Source: Longilinea sp964536805 (GTDB lineage Bacteria > Chloroflexota > Anaerolineae > Anaerolineales > Anaerolineaceae). Taken from it: a stretch of DNA of 64,000 bases. A program made the translations under genes and the position numbers. Location of the stretch: positions 1 to 64,000 of the forward strand of contig CAZHYQ010000004.1 of the NCBI GenBank assembly GCA_964536805.1, given 5' to 3'. Shown one piece after another: positions 44,239 through 53,035 of this stretch (position 1 is the first letter of the stretch; the number at the start of each line of letters is the position of its first letter). The notes beneath the pieces were generated by a model that searched no databases, was not told the DNA's origin, and saw only the letters and a list, made by a program, of their open reading frames with translations.

Positions 44239-44274
44239 AAACAACCGCTGTGCAATCAGCGGTTGTTTGTTTAT
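44239..44274. terminator. Bidirectional terminator between YtxH-like and metallopeptidase genes
   Basis: A perfect 12-bp stem, AAACAACCGCTG / CAGCGGTTGTTT (44239-44250 with 44257-44268), has a 6-nt loop, is A-rich on the left and T-rich on the right. Confidence 0.92.
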
Positions 44275-44286
44275 AAAACTTCTGCT

Positions 44287-46338
44287 TTAGTTGCCGACCT
44301 GAATGCGATAGGCACCGGGTTGGCGGGTGAATCGAGTTGTCCCGCTGACCACCAGCGTAACCTGATTGTAAGCGTCGAAATCGATCGGGATGCGCAAAGT
44401 TTCACCAGGGACCCAGGCGAGTGTTTCCACCCTGGTTTGATTGCCTTTATAAATCAGGGCGATGCGGAAGGATTGCGGCAGCCAATTTTCAATTCGGGCA
44501 AAACCCTCAGCCTGCCAACCGCCATCATCGCTCTCGAAATCCGTCTGATACTGGATAGCCGGGATGGAAATATCGTCCAGCAGCATGCCTTCGCCATTGA
44601 CAGCTGCATCGGTCAAATAAACAAAACGCAGCCAGACCTTTTGGCCAGCATAGCTGCTGAGGTCCACCGTTTCCTGGATCCAGCCGTTACTGGTCCCGTT
44701 GTATCCGCAGCCGTAATTTGCCCCGGTTGGGTTATCAGTGGTACAGGAAGGCGGCTGCAAAACCGTCCAATTGATTCCATCCGGTGACGCCTGCAAGTAC
44801 AGGTAATCGTAATCGGTTTCGATGTCATACCAGGTCCAGTAGCTCATTTCAACCGGACCGGTCACGCTGGTCAGGTCAAAGGATTGCGAAAGCGACATGC
44901 GCGACTCGTCCCCCTGGTTTGACCAAAAGGCATAATCGCCCGAATGAGCGCTTTCTGGCAGCAAATTGACCTGGCTGGTACCCTCAAATTGCAAAGTGCG
45001 TTGACCGCTGCATGCCAGTTCAATATAGTCAGTGCCGTACTGGTTTACGCTGTCGGTTTGCCAACCGCCCAGGCAATCGTTTAGAGAACTCGTTGTTGCA
45101 ATTTCCATCGGCATTTGATATTGGGTATACCCAAAACGGCCGTTATCAATTTTGGGATCGTTCACCGCATTCGCGATGGTCCAATCGGCAAACAGGTCAT
45201 CGGCGCGGTAAGGTTGGGTGGTGTTCGGGTAGGTGGCATTGAGCGATTCCAAAACCTGATCGATCGATTCCAACCCGTTCAGCGGGCTGGCGACCAATTG
45301 TTGGGTGGCTTCCTTGCCAAAATGTTCCAGAAAATAATTCAAGAACATGAAGGCCCCGCCGTAATTGCCGGCATTCGAATCAGATGAATTCGGCCAGGTG
45401 TCCAATTGTATGGTTGGATCCGAAAGGAAGACAAAATCAAAACCGCCGACATCATAGCCATTAAGGTAAGCCGCCAATTCCGAAAACCCTTCGCTCATCC
45501 AGGTTTCCTCATTGCGGTCGCGGTACCATTGAATCATATGTTGGAATTCATGAGCTAAAACGCCGTAGGTGAAATCATCGCTCAAACCGGCATTATCTGC
45601 ATTCAGGAAGAAGGTCTCATGGCCGTTTGAGTAGGGATAAGCCAGCGGATTTACTGAGTCGGCCGATGAGAACATGCCCGCCAGGTTGTCACCCATATTG
45701 GTTGCATAAATGATGTAAAGATGGGCATCGCCGTCTATGCCAGGCGTCCATTCCGAACCAAAGAATTCGCGGTTGGTGGGATAAATCTTATTCTCAAACG
45801 CGTTTCCCAATTTCCGCAGGTCAGCGGTATCGTAAGATAAACCTTTTTCAATCCAGAAGTAAAGATGCGGGCTTTCGAAAGCCAGTTCGGTCTTGACCTG
45901 CGAATAACGGTTGGTGTCGCTGTTTAACACCCAAAATGTTTGCTGATCACCGAGATTAAACTCTCCGGGGAAGTCAACCGTTTCGGATATCGATGGAATC
46001 CCCTTGAATTCCATCGCCTGCTCCCGTAAGTCGGCAGACGGGATTTGAACGGATTCAAGGATTTGCAGGGTTTCCTGGGCGCCAGGGTCGGGTGTCGAGG
46101 TGATTACTGTGGACGGTTCAACCGGGACCAGGTCGGGCAGGTCTTCCGGCAAGGGGGTGGCTGGGTCCGAAGGAAGAGGAATTTCAAAAGGCACTGTGTC
46201 AGTTGACTGGGTAGTTGACCTTGCATTCATCAAAAATGCCAGACCGCCTAACCCAAGCAGGGCAATACACAAACATGCCGTAATCAACACTACGCCAATA
46301 ATGGCCGCTATCCATAATCCGCGGGAATTGTTTTTCAT
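44287..46338 (-). CDS. Secreted/anchored zinc metallopeptidase with C-terminal MAM/lectin-like domain
   Basis: 683 residues. An N-terminal membrane anchor (AAIIGVVLITACLCIALLGLGGLAFLM) is followed by a Thr/Pro-rich linker. The catalytic domain has VLAHEFQHMIQWYRDRNEETWMSEGFSELAAY, an HExxH...E zincin motif like immune inhibitor A (M6-like). The C-terminal beta-rich part (SYWTWYDIETDYDYLYLQAS, GQKVWLRFVYLTDAAVNGEGMLLDDISI) resembles MAM/jelly-roll modules of such proteases. It probably degrades external protein. AGGAG precedes the ATG. Confidence 0.85.
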   Translation of the reverse strand: MKNNSRGLWIAAIIGVVLITACLCIALLGLGGLAFLMNARSTTQSTDTVPFEIPLPSDPATPLPEDLPDLVPVEPSTVITSTPDPGAQETLQILESVQIPSADLREQAMEFKGIPSISETVDFPGEFNLGDQQTFWVLNSDTNRYSQVKTELAFESPHLYFWIEKGLSYDTADLRKLGNAFENKIYPTNREFFGSEWTPGIDGDAHLYIIYATNMGDNLAGMFSSADSVNPLAYPYSNGHETFFLNADNAGLSDDFTYGVLAHEFQHMIQWYRDRNEETWMSEGFSELAAYLNGYDVGGFDFVFLSDPTIQLDTWPNSSDSNAGNYGGAFMFLNYFLEHFGKEATQQLVASPLNGLESIDQVLESLNATYPNTTQPYRADDLFADWTIANAVNDPKIDNGRFGYTQYQMPMEIATTSSLNDCLGGWQTDSVNQYGTDYIELACSGQRTLQFEGTSQVNLLPESAHSGDYAFWSNQGDESRMSLSQSFDLTSVTGPVEMSYWTWYDIETDYDYLYLQASPDGINWTVLQPPSCTTDNPTGANYGCGYNGTSNGWIQETVDLSSYAGQKVWLRFVYLTDAAVNGEGMLLDDISIPAIQYQTDFESDDGGWQAEGFARIENWLPQSFRIALIYKGNQTRVETLAWVPGETLRIPIDFDAYNQVTLVVSGTTRFTRQPGAYRIQVGN

Positions 46339-46455
46339 TCCATCTCCTGGCCTGAAATTGAATTGTAAAAATTATACTGGTTATGTTGAACGCAAAACCA
46401 GATTATTAGGATTTACTCATCAAGTCACAATTTCGTGGGCATTGATGACCTGTAT

Positions 46456-47088
46456 TTAGAGATACGGGTTTATGTCGATTTCCTTTGACACGGTAGTATC
46501 CGGACCGTGGCCGCTGAGCAGCCGTGTTAGTGGCGGCAGGCTGAGAATTTGCGTTTGAATGGAATCGAGCAGTTGCTGATAACTGCCGCCCGGTAAATCG
46601 GTTCTCCCGATCGACCCGGAGAAAATTACATCTCCGCAAAAAACAACATCCTCATCCGGAGCATAAAAAACCACATGACCAGGTGTGTGCCCAGGTGTAA
46701 AACGGACTTCAAGATGCGATTCGCCCAGGGTTAGAATTTGTCCATGTTCTAGATATGAAGAAGGTTCGGGGCCAGGTTGGATGGTGAATCCAAATTTCCT
46801 GGCACCGCCGCTTTCCCGATAGAGCGGTAGATCCAACCGATGGAGACTGATCGGAATGGGCGGCGTTTGAGATGAGGCAATCAGTTGTACACCGGCGGTG
46901 TGGTCAAAATGGGCATGCGTCAGCCAAATATGTCGTAAAGTCCAGCCCTTTGTCTTTACAGTATCCAAAACCTCCTGGCTTCCCAGGGATGGGTCGATGA
47001 CAGCCGTATCGCCTGTCTTGCGGTCAGAAACGAGATAGGTATTGTTGGAGAGCGGTCCTAAAACCAAGGTCACGATTTCGAGGCTCAT
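46456..47088 (-). CDS. MBL-fold metallo-hydrolase (glyoxalase II-like)
   Basis: 210 residues with the metal motif THAHFDHTAG (HxHxDH), further ligands in FTPGHTPGHVVFY and FCGDVIF, and the last His in SGHGPDTT. The pattern matches YcbL/GloB-like hydrolases, which cleave thioesters such as S-lactoylglutathione; the small size lacks the substrate-binding C-terminal domain of full GloB. Start overlaps the MFS stop by 4 nt. Confidence 0.9.
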   Translation of the reverse strand: MSLEIVTLVLGPLSNNTYLVSDRKTGDTAVIDPSLGSQEVLDTVKTKGWTLRHIWLTHAHFDHTAGVQLIASSQTPPIPISLHRLDLPLYRESGGARKFGFTIQPGPEPSSYLEHGQILTLGESHLEVRFTPGHTPGHVVFYAPDEDVVFCGDVIFSGSIGRTDLPGGSYQQLLDSIQTQILSLPPLTRLLSGHGPDTTVSKEIDINPYL

Positions 47089-48239
47089 AAAATTTCCTCT
47101 TCGATAGGCGTGGACTTGGGCGTCCTGGATAATACAGGTAGAAAGCCGAGGTTGGCGATCATCGTCAAGCCAATTAATCCCAGGGATACTATATATACCA
47201 GGACGGGCCGATACTGATATAAAATGCCGGCCAGGATGGGGGCTAAAATCACCGCGACAGCATTCGCGGTTTCGAGAGTTCCAAAGGCGAGACCCGTTTC
47301 AGACGGATGGATCAAAGGACGTGCCAGCGCCAAAACCATTGACCGGCACAGGCGGTAACCGGAGAGGAAAAAATAACCGATCGCGTAGAATGGCAGCCCT
47401 GTTCCCTGCCAGATCAACAATGCAAACAGGGCAATGAGGGGTTGACCGATGAGAAAAGCCAGGGGGGCGTTGAGGTGTCCCAGCAAGAACATGGTAAAAA
47501 CAGTCCCCAAACTGCCAAAGGTGCCCACCAGGCCGATTTGTTCCAGATTGAGCTGCCGTTCGTTCTGCAGGAAGTTGGGGGTTAAAGGTTGGGGAAGATA
47601 CAGTGCAAACATGGTAATAAAAGTCAACCCGGCGAGTACCATGAAGCGGCTGTTGCGGAAGACTGGTTCGGACGTGGTTTTTTCAGCGTGAATTTCGACA
47701 GGCGGCTTTCTTGCAAATAAAATGACCGCTGTTGAAAAAACCAACACGCCTGCGGCGATGGTATAGACTGTTTTGAGACCGTATTGTTTTGCGAATATAC
47801 CGCCGATGGTTGGACCTATGACAGCCCCCAGATTGTAGGCTGCGGAAACCAGTGTCAAGGCGCGGCCAGCTGTCCAGCGGCCCCGAACGGCTGTAATGTA
47901 ACTGTTCATGGGAGCCAGGACAAAGGATGTGAGCCCGTAGGCAAGCATGCCGATGATGAAAAGCGGCAAGGTATTTGCCAGTGCCATCACCCAGGCCGCG
48001 GCCGTGCCCAGCAGCCATGATGCCCACATGATTGGTCGTGAACCCATTTTGTCAGCCAGGTAACCGGCAGGGATTTGAACGACGGCCATGGCAACACCCA
48101 TTCCGCCCAGGATGCTGCCAATCAATAACGGGTCAGCACCCCATTGCTGCAGGTAAATCGTCTGAAAATAGACAAATAAACCCTCGCCGGCACCCCAGAT
48201 GAAAAGCGATGCGGCGACCAGCGCCAGGTTGCGGTTCAT
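47085..48239 (-). CDS. Major facilitator superfamily transporter
   Basis: 384 residues with 12 predicted helices. Loop 2-3 has AGYLADKMGSRPIMWASW, the MFS A-motif (GxLaDrxGrkp). The central loop and second half (NAPLAFLIGQPLIALFALLIWQG) complete the fold. The substrate is unknown; sugar-efflux or drug-efflux-type. It lies 6 nt downstream of the M24 peptidase and overlaps the MBL gene, so the three form an operon. Confidence 0.88.
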   Translation of the reverse strand: MNRNLALVAASLFIWGAGEGLFVYFQTIYLQQWGADPLLIGSILGGMGVAMAVVQIPAGYLADKMGSRPIMWASWLLGTAAAWVMALANTLPLFIIGMLAYGLTSFVLAPMNSYITAVRGRWTAGRALTLVSAAYNLGAVIGPTIGGIFAKQYGLKTVYTIAAGVLVFSTAVILFARKPPVEIHAEKTTSEPVFRNSRFMVLAGLTFITMFALYLPQPLTPNFLQNERQLNLEQIGLVGTFGSLGTVFTMFLLGHLNAPLAFLIGQPLIALFALLIWQGTGLPFYAIGYFFLSGYRLCRSMVLALARPLIHPSETGLAFGTLETANAVAVILAPILAGILYQYRPVLVYIVSLGLIGLTMIANLGFLPVLSRTPKSTPIEEEIL

Positions 48240-48244
48240 TCAGG

Positions 48245-49351
48245 TTAGCCGATGGGATAAAGCTCGCGCGGCAGGCTGCTGAGCGTTTCGGCGCCTGTTG
48301 AGGTGACAACCATGTTGTCTTCAATCCTTACTCCGCCGCGTCCCGGCAGATAGATGCCAGGTTCAACGGTAAAGGTCATACCTTCTTCAAGAAGCAGCGT
48401 GTTTTCACCGAAAATGTAGGGCTGTTCATGCGTTTCCATGCCGAGGCCGTGACCGGTACGGTGTGTGAAATATTCACCATATCCAGCTGCCGTGATGACC
48501 GCCCGGGCCGCCTGATCCACCACACCTGCCATTACCCCAGGTTTGGCGGCAGCCCGCCCAGCGCCGTTAGCTTCGGCTACCACGCTGGCTATGTGGATCA
48601 ATTCAGGATTGACATCACCGACAGCCAGCGTGCGGGTCAGGTCGGAAAAATAACCCTCATAAGCTGCTCCCCAATCGACCACAACCAGGTCTCCCGGGGT
48701 CAATTTACGGTCCGTCGGTACGGCATGCGGATTGGCGCTGTTCGGCCCGCTAGCGATGATGGGGGAAAATGGCATTTCCGGTTCTGAACCGGCCCGCAGC
48801 AACCCCAGAGATAGTTCGGCTGCCAATTCCCCTTCAGTCATGCCCGCCTTGGCTCTCTTCAGCATTTCCAGGAATCCTTGTTCAGCAATCCTGACTGCTT
48901 TCCGCATCGTTTCCACTTCGTTTTGATCTTTTTGAATGCGCAGGCTGTTCAATGCGGTTTCGCCGGAGACGAAATGCGCGTGCGGCGCAGCATTTTGTAA
49001 ATACTGCAATTCCATGAAGCGCAAGCGGAGCGGTTCCACACCCACCGTTCTCCCATCCAGGTTGCTTTCCTGGCAGGCAGCCCGGATGGCGTCGCCCCAT
49101 TTTGCCGGATTATCGCCGTAGGTAATAGCTCTGAGATTGAAAAGTGATTGGGAGAGCTTTCCGGATTCGAGCTCGGGCAACACAATCACCGGAGCAGATG
49201 GAGGCGTAAGAATGAGGAGAGTCGGACGCTCCATCAAATGGAATTGAAGGCCGGTCAGGTAAGTTAGAGCCGGGCCGGGATTTAGAATCAAAGCATTCAG
49301 ACCGTCAGAGTTCATCAGGTTATACAGGCGGGAAAGCCGGTCAGGTTTCAT
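48245..49351 (-). CDS. M24-family Xaa-Pro aminopeptidase
   Basis: 368 residues with the pita-bread fold. Metal ligands are visible: Asp in VVDWGAAYEGYFSDLTRT (two), His in HRTGHGLGMETHE, Glu in FTVEPGIYLPGRGG and Glu in VRIEDNMVV. The N-terminal domain (ALTYLTGLQFHLMERPTLLIL) is creatinase-like. Likely an Xaa-Pro dipeptidase for peptide turnover. The start at 49351 is preferred: GGAG lies 7 nt upstream and a minus-strand TATAAT (plus 49388-49393) precedes it. Confidence 0.93.
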   Translation of the reverse strand: MKPDRLSRLYNLMNSDGLNALILNPGPALTYLTGLQFHLMERPTLLILTPPSAPVIVLPELESGKLSQSLFNLRAITYGDNPAKWGDAIRAACQESNLDGRTVGVEPLRLRFMELQYLQNAAPHAHFVSGETALNSLRIQKDQNEVETMRKAVRIAEQGFLEMLKRAKAGMTEGELAAELSLGLLRAGSEPEMPFSPIIASGPNSANPHAVPTDRKLTPGDLVVVDWGAAYEGYFSDLTRTLAVGDVNPELIHIASVVAEANGAGRAAAKPGVMAGVVDQAARAVITAAGYGEYFTHRTGHGLGMETHEQPYIFGENTLLLEEGMTFTVEPGIYLPGRGGVRIEDNMVVTSTGAETLSSLPRELYPIG

Positions 49352-49477
49352 TCTTCCACTCCATTCCGTCGTTGTGGGATCGCATTGATTATAATTCATC
49401 CCAATCGTAATGGAATCCGGCATGCAGAATAAATTTCTGTCCGGCGAAATTTTGGCGCAAAGAATTTCCATGCCGTC

Positions 49478-49506
49478 TTGACAGGCTGATACCTCTCGGG
49501 TAAAAT
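49478..49506 (+). promoter_or_regulatory. Promoter of the tRNA-Ala pair
   Basis: Perfect TTGACA (49478-49483), exactly 17 nt, then TAAAAT (49501-49506). It lies 17 nt upstream of the first tRNA, the best promoter match in the window. Confidence 0.88.
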
Positions 49507-49523
49507 CTATTCACTCTGAGTAA

Positions 49524-49596
49524 GGGCCTGTAGCGCAGCTGGGAGCGCGCCTCAATCGCACTGAGGAGGCCGGGGGTTCGAATCCCCCCAGGTCCA
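49524..49596 (+). tRNA. tRNA-Ala (anticodon CGC)
   Basis: 73 nt, full cloverleaf: 7-bp acceptor with the G3-U70 wobble that identifies alanine tRNAs, D stem GCGC/GCGC, anticodon stem CCTCA/TGAGG with loop ATCGCAC (anticodon CGC, reads GCG), T arm GGGGG-TTCGAAT-CCCCC, discriminator A. CCA is not encoded. Confidence 0.96.
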
Positions 49597-49644
49597 CTGG
49601 GGCGAAACGACCCGAGCATGTACCTTAGAAATAGACGAATATCT

Positions 49645-49717
49645 GGGCCCATAGCGCAGCTGGGAGCGCGCCTCAATGGCATTGAGGAGGCCGGGGGTTC
49701 GAATCCCCCTGGGTCCA
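49645..49717 (+). tRNA. tRNA-Ala (anticodon GGC)
   Basis: 73 nt, nearly identical to the first copy 48 nt upstream, with G3-U70 and anticodon loop ATGGCAT (anticodon GGC, reads GCC/GCU). Discriminator A; CCA not encoded. The same promoter and the terminator at 49739-49790 should serve both. Confidence 0.96.
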
Positions 49718-49738
49718 CACAAGAATTGGATTAGGAAT

Positions 49739-49790
49739 ATCAGGCACCATGGGATCAGTTGAATGAAACCAGAGTGCCTGATTTTCTTTT
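49739..49790 (+). terminator. Terminator of the tRNA-Ala operon
   Basis: ATCAGGCAC (49739-49747) pairs with GTGCCTGAT (49774-49782), followed by TTTCTTTT. The loop is 26 nt. Confidence 0.7.
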
Positions 49791-49801
49791 GATATCTTTT
49801 C

Positions 49802-49810
49802 TGGTATAAT
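49802..49810 (+). promoter_or_regulatory. Extended -10 promoter of the leuS leader
   Basis: TGG directly followed by TATAAT (49805-49810) gives an extended -10. No good -35 is visible. The start near 49817 gives the 320-nt T-box leader. Confidence 0.65.
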
Positions 49811-49816
49811 GAGTAG

Positions 49817-50103
49817 ACAAATTGGATCAAAAGCCAATTCAGGAGTAGTAGGCCATCCGTCAGCGAGCCGGGAGAGCGAGGTGGGAGCCCGGCAGTGTGT
49901 CAACGGAACGCAACTGAGGCTGAACTCGCCTGATCGCCCGCAGCTTCAGAGTAAATCCTGGCGGGCAGGCTGTTCCGGTGAAAACAAGTAACCGGAACCG
50001 GGTTGCGCCCGATAACGCGCCGAGAGCGGCCGGGGAGGAATCTCCGGCAAGCAGGGTGGTACCACGGAGAATGCCTTCGTCCCTTATCGGATGGAGGTTT
50101 TTT
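49817..50103 (+). promoter_or_regulatory. T-box riboswitch (tRNA-Leu sensing) upstream of leuS
   Basis: Stem I features AGTAG and GAGCGAGGTGGGAGCCCGG lie near 49843-49895. GAA followed by CTC and G (49923-49928) fits a specifier codon for leucine followed by a purine. The T-box sequence AGGGTGGTACCACGG is at 50053-50067; its TGGT would pair with the ACCA end of tRNA-Leu (discriminator A). A terminator helix, CCTTCGTCC / GGATGGAGG with TTTTTT, is at 50074-50103. Uncharged tRNA-Leu should stabilise the antiterminator and allow leuS transcription. Confidence 0.93.
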
Positions 50104-50137
50104 AGTTAAGTGACCCAGAATCGAGCAAGGAGAGAGA

Positions 50138-52930
50138 ATGGCCAAGAATGAAACCCCTATTTACAATCCGGCGGAAATCGAGCCTAAATGGCAGGAACGC
50201 TGGGAACGCGATGGCCTCTACCACGCCGATGTGGATGCTAGCCGTCCCAAGCATTATGCCCTGACCATGCTGCCGTATCCATCCGGAAACCTGCACATCG
50301 GCCACTGGTACGCCATGACGCCCCCGGATGCGCGGGCGCGGTTCATGCGCATGCGCGGGTTTAATGTGCTCTTCCCCATGGGGTTTGATGCGTTCGGCCT
50401 TCCGGCAGAAAACGCCGCCATCAAGAATAACATCCATCCCAAAACCTGGACATACCACAACATTGATCGCATGCGAAAACAAATGCGCACGATGGGTTCG
50501 ATGTTCGATTGGCGGCGTGAGGCTGTGTCGGCCGATCCGGAATATTACCGCTGGACGCAATGGTTCTTTATCCAGCTTTACAATCACGGCCTGGCATATC
50601 ACAAAATGTCGCCGGTGGATTGGTGCCCGAACTGCCAGACCACGTTGGCTCGGGAGCAGGTGTGGGGTGAAGACCGGCACTGCGAACGTTGCGGCACGCC
50701 CGTGATCAAGAAAAATTTGGACCAATGGTTCTTCCGCACCACGAAATATGCCGAAGAATTGTTGAAATATGAAGGCATCGACTGGCCAGAACGGGTGCGT
50801 ACGCTTCAAACCAACTGGATTGGCAAATCGGAAGGCGCGCACGTGACATTCACCACCGAGCAGGGTGATCCGTTGCAGGTGTTCACCACCCGGCCGGATA
50901 CACTTTGGGGTGCAACCTTCATGGTGTTAGCCCCCGAGCATCCCTTGGTGGCAAAGATCACCAGCATTGAACAAAAACAGGCAGTGGCCGATTATATCCA
51001 ACTGGCCGCCCGCCAGACGGATATTCAACGGGAAGCCACTGACAAAGAAAAAAGCGGCGTGTTCACCGGAGGTTATGCCATCAATCCGGTCAACAACGAG
51101 AGAATACCTATCTGGATTGCCGACTATGTGTTGATGACCTACGGCACGGGCGCCATCATGGCAGTGCCCGCCCACGATGAGCGCGACTTTGCATTCGCCA
51201 TCAAGTTTGGCTTGCCTGTCATTCCCGTCATCGACCGGCCCGACGGCGTGAGCAAGAGCTTTGTCTTCCCCGGCTCCACCAAAGGAGGCTTCTCCGAGGC
51301 GCTGAAGGCTGCTGGGATTGAGTTCGTTGCTCAACCGGCTGGCGACCTGGGCGAGGAACTGTTTATCACCCTGCGCCGCGAACAGGTGCAGTCTTATATT
51401 GAGTTGATGAAGCGTTATTTGCAGCCAGGCACCTGGAACGAAATTGTCGGTGGAAGCTGGACTTTCATCTTCCCCGATGGTCTCCAGGAACTGGACTCGG
51501 TCAAAGCTGATCGGGCAATTCTGGCCAAATGCAAGGACATATACCCGTCCGTCGGCACCAACCGCACCGTCATGGAAATGCTTTTCAGTCAGTCTTTCTA
51601 CCGGGACGTGCTGTTCCACCCGGAATATGGCACGATGATCCACTCTGCCGAATTCACTGGCACGCCCGGCGACCGGGCCAAGGCTGAGGTGACCAAATGG
51701 CTAGAAAGCCGCGGCCAGGGCAAGAAATCTGTCAACTACCGCCTGCGGGATTGGTTGATTTCCCGCCAGCGCTACTGGGGTGCACCCATCCCGATGATCC
51801 ATTGCCCGAAGTGCGGGGCTGTACCGGTTCCGGATGATCAATTGCCCGTGGTGCTGCCGGATGATGTGGAATGGAAACCGACTGGTCAGAGCCCATTGAA
51901 GCTGCATCCTACCTGGCGTTTCGTCAAATGCCCTTCGTGCGGCGGCGACGCGGAGCGGGACACTGACACAATGGATACTTTCATGTGTTCATCCTGGTAC
52001 CATTTGCGTTATCTGAGCCCGCACTACAACCTGGGGCCTTTCGACCCTAAGGAATACGCCTATTGGATGCCGGTGGATTCTTACACAGGCGGCATTGAAC
52101 ACGCGACCATGCACCTGATCTATACCCGCTTCTTCCATAAAGCAGGACGGGATATGGGCATCATGCAGGGCGATGAACCCATGCTGCAACTGCACAACCA
52201 GGGCATGGTGTTGGGCGAGGATTATGAAAAAATGTCCAAAAGCCGCGGCAACGTGGTTGCGCCCGATGAACTCGTCGCTGCCTATGGAGCCGACTCGGTC
52301 CGGGCATACCTGATGTTCTTTGCCCGTTGGGATATGGGCGCGCCTTGGAGCAGCACCGGCATAGACGGCACATCCCGTTGGATCAGGCGAGTATGGACGA
52401 CGCTGTTGGAGCCCGCACCAGGCGGGAATGCCGACCCGGCTGTCATCCGCAATCTGCGCCGCAAACTGCACCAAACTGTGCGTTCGGTGACGCGCGATTT
52501 TGAGCAATTCGAGTTTAACACCATCATTTCTGCTTTGATGGAATTGCTGAATGAAATGGTCAAGGCCAAACAGCAAGGCGCTTATGGCACCCCGGCGTGG
52601 AAGGAAGCCGCTGAAATCTATCTGAAACTGCTGGCGCCTGTTGCCACGCATATTACCGAAGAATTGTGGCAGCGCTTGGGATATCCTTATTCCATCCATC
52701 AAGCCAGCTGGCCGGTGGTGGACGAAGCGGCCGCGGCGGAGGATCAGATTACCCTGGTGGTGCAAATGAACGGTAAGGTGCGCGACCGCATCCTGGTGCC
52801 GGCAGCCATCAGCGAAGAAGAGGCGAAAGCTTTGGCCATGGCCAGCGAATCCATCCAAAAAGGACTGGCCGGCCGGCAGCCCAAACAGATCATTTACGTC
52901 CCTGGGCGGTTGATCAATATCGTGGGCTGA
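50138..52930 (+). CDS. leuS: Leucyl-tRNA synthetase with insertion in the editing region
   Basis: 930 residues, class I. The HIGH motif is PSGNLHIGHWYA, the KMSKS motif is KMSKSRGN, and editing-site residues are in YGTGAIMAVPAHDERD near 333. Zinc-like Cys clusters are WCPNCQ...CERCG and CPKCG...CPSCGG. Compared with E. coli LeuRS (860), it has about 100 extra residues between the editing motif (about 365) and the EYGTMIHSAEF segment (about 495), including LRREQVQSYIELMKRYL. AAGGAG precedes the ATG. It is controlled by the T-box leader. Confidence 0.97.
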   Translation: MAKNETPIYNPAEIEPKWQERWERDGLYHADVDASRPKHYALTMLPYPSGNLHIGHWYAMTPPDARARFMRMRGFNVLFPMGFDAFGLPAENAAIKNNIHPKTWTYHNIDRMRKQMRTMGSMFDWRREAVSADPEYYRWTQWFFIQLYNHGLAYHKMSPVDWCPNCQTTLAREQVWGEDRHCERCGTPVIKKNLDQWFFRTTKYAEELLKYEGIDWPERVRTLQTNWIGKSEGAHVTFTTEQGDPLQVFTTRPDTLWGATFMVLAPEHPLVAKITSIEQKQAVADYIQLAARQTDIQREATDKEKSGVFTGGYAINPVNNERIPIWIADYVLMTYGTGAIMAVPAHDERDFAFAIKFGLPVIPVIDRPDGVSKSFVFPGSTKGGFSEALKAAGIEFVAQPAGDLGEELFITLRREQVQSYIELMKRYLQPGTWNEIVGGSWTFIFPDGLQELDSVKADRAILAKCKDIYPSVGTNRTVMEMLFSQSFYRDVLFHPEYGTMIHSAEFTGTPGDRAKAEVTKWLESRGQGKKSVNYRLRDWLISRQRYWGAPIPMIHCPKCGAVPVPDDQLPVVLPDDVEWKPTGQSPLKLHPTWRFVKCPSCGGDAERDTDTMDTFMCSSWYHLRYLSPHYNLGPFDPKEYAYWMPVDSYTGGIEHATMHLIYTRFFHKAGRDMGIMQGDEPMLQLHNQGMVLGEDYEKMSKSRGNVVAPDELVAAYGADSVRAYLMFFARWDMGAPWSSTGIDGTSRWIRRVWTTLLEPAPGGNADPAVIRNLRRKLHQTVRSVTRDFEQFEFNTIISALMELLNEMVKAKQQGAYGTPAWKEAAEIYLKLLAPVATHITEELWQRLGYPYSIHQASWPVVDEAAAAEDQITLVVQMNGKVRDRILVPAAISEEEAKALAMASESIQKGLAGRQPKQIIYVPGRLINIVG

Positions 52931-52978
52931 CCGCAGGGATTTTTGTTAGGATTGTTCGCGAAGAATCAGGCTACAATC

Positions 52979-53010
52979 AATACCGGCTGGAATAATATCC
53001 AGCCGGTATT
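52979..53010 (+). other. Perfect inverted repeat downstream of leuS
   Basis: AATACCGGCTGG / CCAGCCGGTATT (52979-52990 with 52999-53010), a 12-bp stem and 8-nt loop, lies 49 nt past leuS. No T tract follows (TGATAAAGG), so it may be a Rho-type or stability element in the leader of the next gene rather than a standard terminator. Confidence 0.65.
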
Positions 53011-53035
53011 TGATAAAGGATTCATGGAGGGCGCT

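Noticed and set aside
49389..49903. Minus-strand ORFs with GGFEPPASSMPLRR-type peptides
   Set aside because: These are the usual spurious ORFs read through the antisense of tRNA genes; no ribosome binding site.
50102..50842. 246-residue minus-strand ORF antisense to leuS
   Set aside because: A long shadow of a highly constrained gene; no protein-like motifs, no start signal.
51989..52858. 289-residue minus-strand ORF antisense to leuS
   Set aside because: Also a codon-bias shadow; overlaps the KMSKS region of leuS fully.
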